DNA of 5,061 nt. It comes from Planctomycetota bacterium. GTDB taxonomy: Bacteria; Planctomycetota; Phycisphaerae; Phycisphaerales; Phycisphaeraceae. Where the stretch lies: positions 1-5,061 of the forward strand of contig JAJUHR010000161.1 in NCBI GenBank assembly GCA_029267795.1, in the 5' to 3' direction. The notes beneath the pieces were generated by a model that did no database searches, was not told the DNA's origin, and was given only the letters and a program-made list of their open reading frames with translations. A program made the position numbers and the translations under genes. Shown here one piece after another: positions 1 through 5,061 of this stretch (positions are counted from its first letter, which is position 1; each line of letters starts with the position of its first letter).

Positions 1-3644
<3,644 letters not shown>

Positions 3645-3648
<4 letters not shown>

Positions 3649-4958
3649 CGCGGATTACCCTTAGGCATGTCTTCCAGGACCTGGATTTCCTGGCCATCCC
3701 GCAGGCGGAACGCCCCGGTCACGACCACCGCGTCCCCCAGCTCCAATCGTCCGGGTTCCGGGAACACCTCGACCTGGTTGTTGTACACCCCGCCCAGGCG
3801 CACCGGCTCGGCCTGCACCAGGCGGCCTTCCATCACCTTGTACACCACCAGCGTCTGGCTGTCCGAGGCACGCTGGATCGCGGTCATCGGCAAGAGCACC
3901 GCCTCCTTGGCTTCTTCCACGGCCACGCTCACGATCATCCCGGGCTTCAGCGGATACCCCGGCGGGTTCTTCAGCGTCACCTCCGTCAGGAACGTCCGCG
4001 TCGCCGGGTCGGCGTTCGCCGCCACCTTCGTGATCCGCCCCTCGAACGCTTCGCTGAGCTCCAGCGCCTCGGCCGTGACCTTCAGCGGCCGATGCCCGGA
4101 CTTCAATTCCACGATCCGTGACAGCAGCGTGTCCGGCACCCCGAAGGCCACGTGCACCTCCGATAGGTCCATGATGGTGAAAACCGGCTGCAGCGACACG
4201 ACCGGCTCGCCCGGCTCGACCATCTTGGTCTCGATCGTTACGTCCGGGGCCCCGGCGATCCGCGCCCGAAGCTCACAGTCCTTGCGACGGTTGCGCGCCT
4301 GTTCCAGCAGGGCCCGGGCCGCCATTTGCTCCTGGATCGCCGACTGCCGCGCCGCCGCCGCGCTGTCCCGCGCCGACTCGGCGTCCTCGAACTCCTTGCG
4401 GGTCGCCACCTTCCGCTCGAACAACTCCTTGCGGTTCTGGTAATCGCGCTCGGCGATCTCCAAGGCCGAGGCGGCGCGCTTGACCTCCTCGGTCGCACGC
4501 TGCAGCCTCGCCTCCGCTTCGGCCACCTGCAGGTCGAAGTCCCGCGTTTGCAGCCAGGCGATCACACTGTCGTTGGGGATGATGTCGCCGATCTGCACGT
4601 CCCGCTCCGTCGTCTCCACAGCAGACGGCAGCGACTTGAGGTCCCTGACCGCGGTGCCGTCGGGCAAGGTCGTGATACGGTAGAGGCGCTCCACGGTGCC
4701 CGAGACCTTGAACGCCAGCGACACCCTTTGACGCGGTTCCACCGTGGCGCTGTACCGTGTCGCTTCCCGCACTGTTTCCGCGGCCAGCTTCTTGACCTTC
4801 ACCGCCACGGGCTGTGGCAGCTCAGGCGCCGGGCCGCAAGCCGGCACGACCAGCACCGCACCGACCACCGCCCACACGGACCAAGACACCGCACACCGCA
4901 CGGCCATGCCTATAAAACCCGCAAAGGAAAGGCCCGATACGAACTTGCGTCGATCCAT
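3645..4958 (-). CDS. RND efflux periplasmic adaptor (membrane fusion protein), probable lipoprotein
   Basis: Periplasmic link between the RND permease encoded next to it and an outer-membrane channel. The 437 residues show the HlyD/AcrA-like order. There is a signal region 1-41 ending in VVPAC, a lipobox-like site with C41 as possible lipidated residue. The first lipoyl half is about 76-93 (LAFKVSGTVERLY) and resumes at 121-140. An Ala/Glu/Arg-rich coiled-coil alpha-hairpin spans about 143-230, the second lipoyl half 231-257, the beta-barrel 258-345 (LKPGMIVSV near its end) and the membrane-proximal domain 350-430. The hairpin tip has N175-x3-L179-x6-T186 in place of the usual R-x3-L-x6-S TolC-contact motif. 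About 27 extra residues (94-120) interrupt the first lipoyl half. ATG at 4958 is the furthest upstream start (in-frame TAG at 5016-5018, no GTG/TTG between), but M18 (4905-4907) is a serious alternative. Neither has a strong Shine-Dalgarno. Its stop overlaps the permease start. Confidence 0.93.
3658..3663 (-). promoter_or_regulatory. Putative ribosome binding site for the permease TTG start
   Basis: The minus strand reads TAAGGG here, a partial match to the anti-16S core TAAGGAGG, nine bases before the TTG codon at 3646-3648. It lies inside the last codons of the adaptor gene. With the TTGA stop/start overlap it supports TTG as the real start and implies coupled translation. The match is short, so a chance occurrence is possible. 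Confidence 0.45.
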
Positions 4959-5002
4959 GACTCGATCCGTTCGGGAATGTTCTTCGGCGTCGATCCGGGG
5001 GC

Positions 5003-5030
5003 AGTTTACCCCACCCTAAGGCTTTATCAA
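5003..5030 (-). promoter_or_regulatory. Possible sigma70-type promoter for the adaptor-permease operon
   Basis: On the minus strand TTGATA (5025-5030, one mismatch to TTGACA) and TAAACT (5003-5008, four of six matches to TATAAT) are separated by 16 bases. This is the only AT-rich patch in an otherwise very GC-rich window, and it sits 44 bases upstream of the adaptor ATG. Initiation would be expected near 4996, leaving a leader of roughly 40 bases, or about 90 if translation starts at M18. No operator-like inverted repeat is evident. The -10 element is weak and the spacer slightly short, so this is a candidate only. Confidence 0.3.
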
Positions 5031-5061
5031 AAAATGAACAGCCGCCTCGCGCCGCGCCGCA

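Noticed and set aside
5015..5021. CCTAAGG near-palindrome between the putative -35 and -10 elements as an operator
   Set aside because: Seven bases with a three-base arm is too short to distinguish from chance.
5031..5061. GC-rich run followed by T-run on the minus strand, resembling an intrinsic terminator of an upstream gene
   Set aside because: The GC-rich stretch has no usable inverted repeat (GCGGC repeats without GCCGC partners on the same strand), so no stable hairpin is supported.

Overview
The window is ordinary envelope-transport territory: two co-directional genes on the minus strand that together encode the inner-membrane part of a tripartite RND efflux pump. Reading 5'->3' on the minus strand, there is a short AT-richer leader with a possible sigma70-type promoter (about 4959-5061). 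It is followed by a 437-residue periplasmic adaptor (membrane fusion protein, 3645-4958) and then a very long RND permease that runs off the left edge (1-3648, 1216 codons present, no stop seen). The adaptor stop and the permease start overlap as TTGA, so the two are almost certainly one transcriptional unit with coupled translation. No outer-membrane (TolC-type) factor, regulator, RNA gene, mobile element or CRISPR array is visible.

The permease has the normal RND plan of two 6-helix halves with a large periplasmic domain in each. It keeps the drug/proton-type Asp-Asp pair in TM4 and the Arg-Leu-Arg-Pro...Thr element of TM11. Two things stand out. The N-terminal half is about 180 residues longer than in AcrB, through an approximately 140-residue alpha/beta-looking insertion plus an approximately 40-residue loop. 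The TM10 position that is Lys in AcrB is replaced by Ser, followed by His. The adaptor would link this permease to an outer-membrane channel encoded elsewhere; the substrate cannot be read from the sequence.

The organism is a diderm bacterium with a GC-rich genome and strong G/C preference at third codon positions. The long-insert permease type makes me think of Planctomycetes or deltaproteobacteria-like lineages, but this is a weak impression, not a demonstrated assignment. I did not find a novel system. The best leads are the inserted domain, the modified proton-relay helix and the ambiguous adaptor N-terminus.
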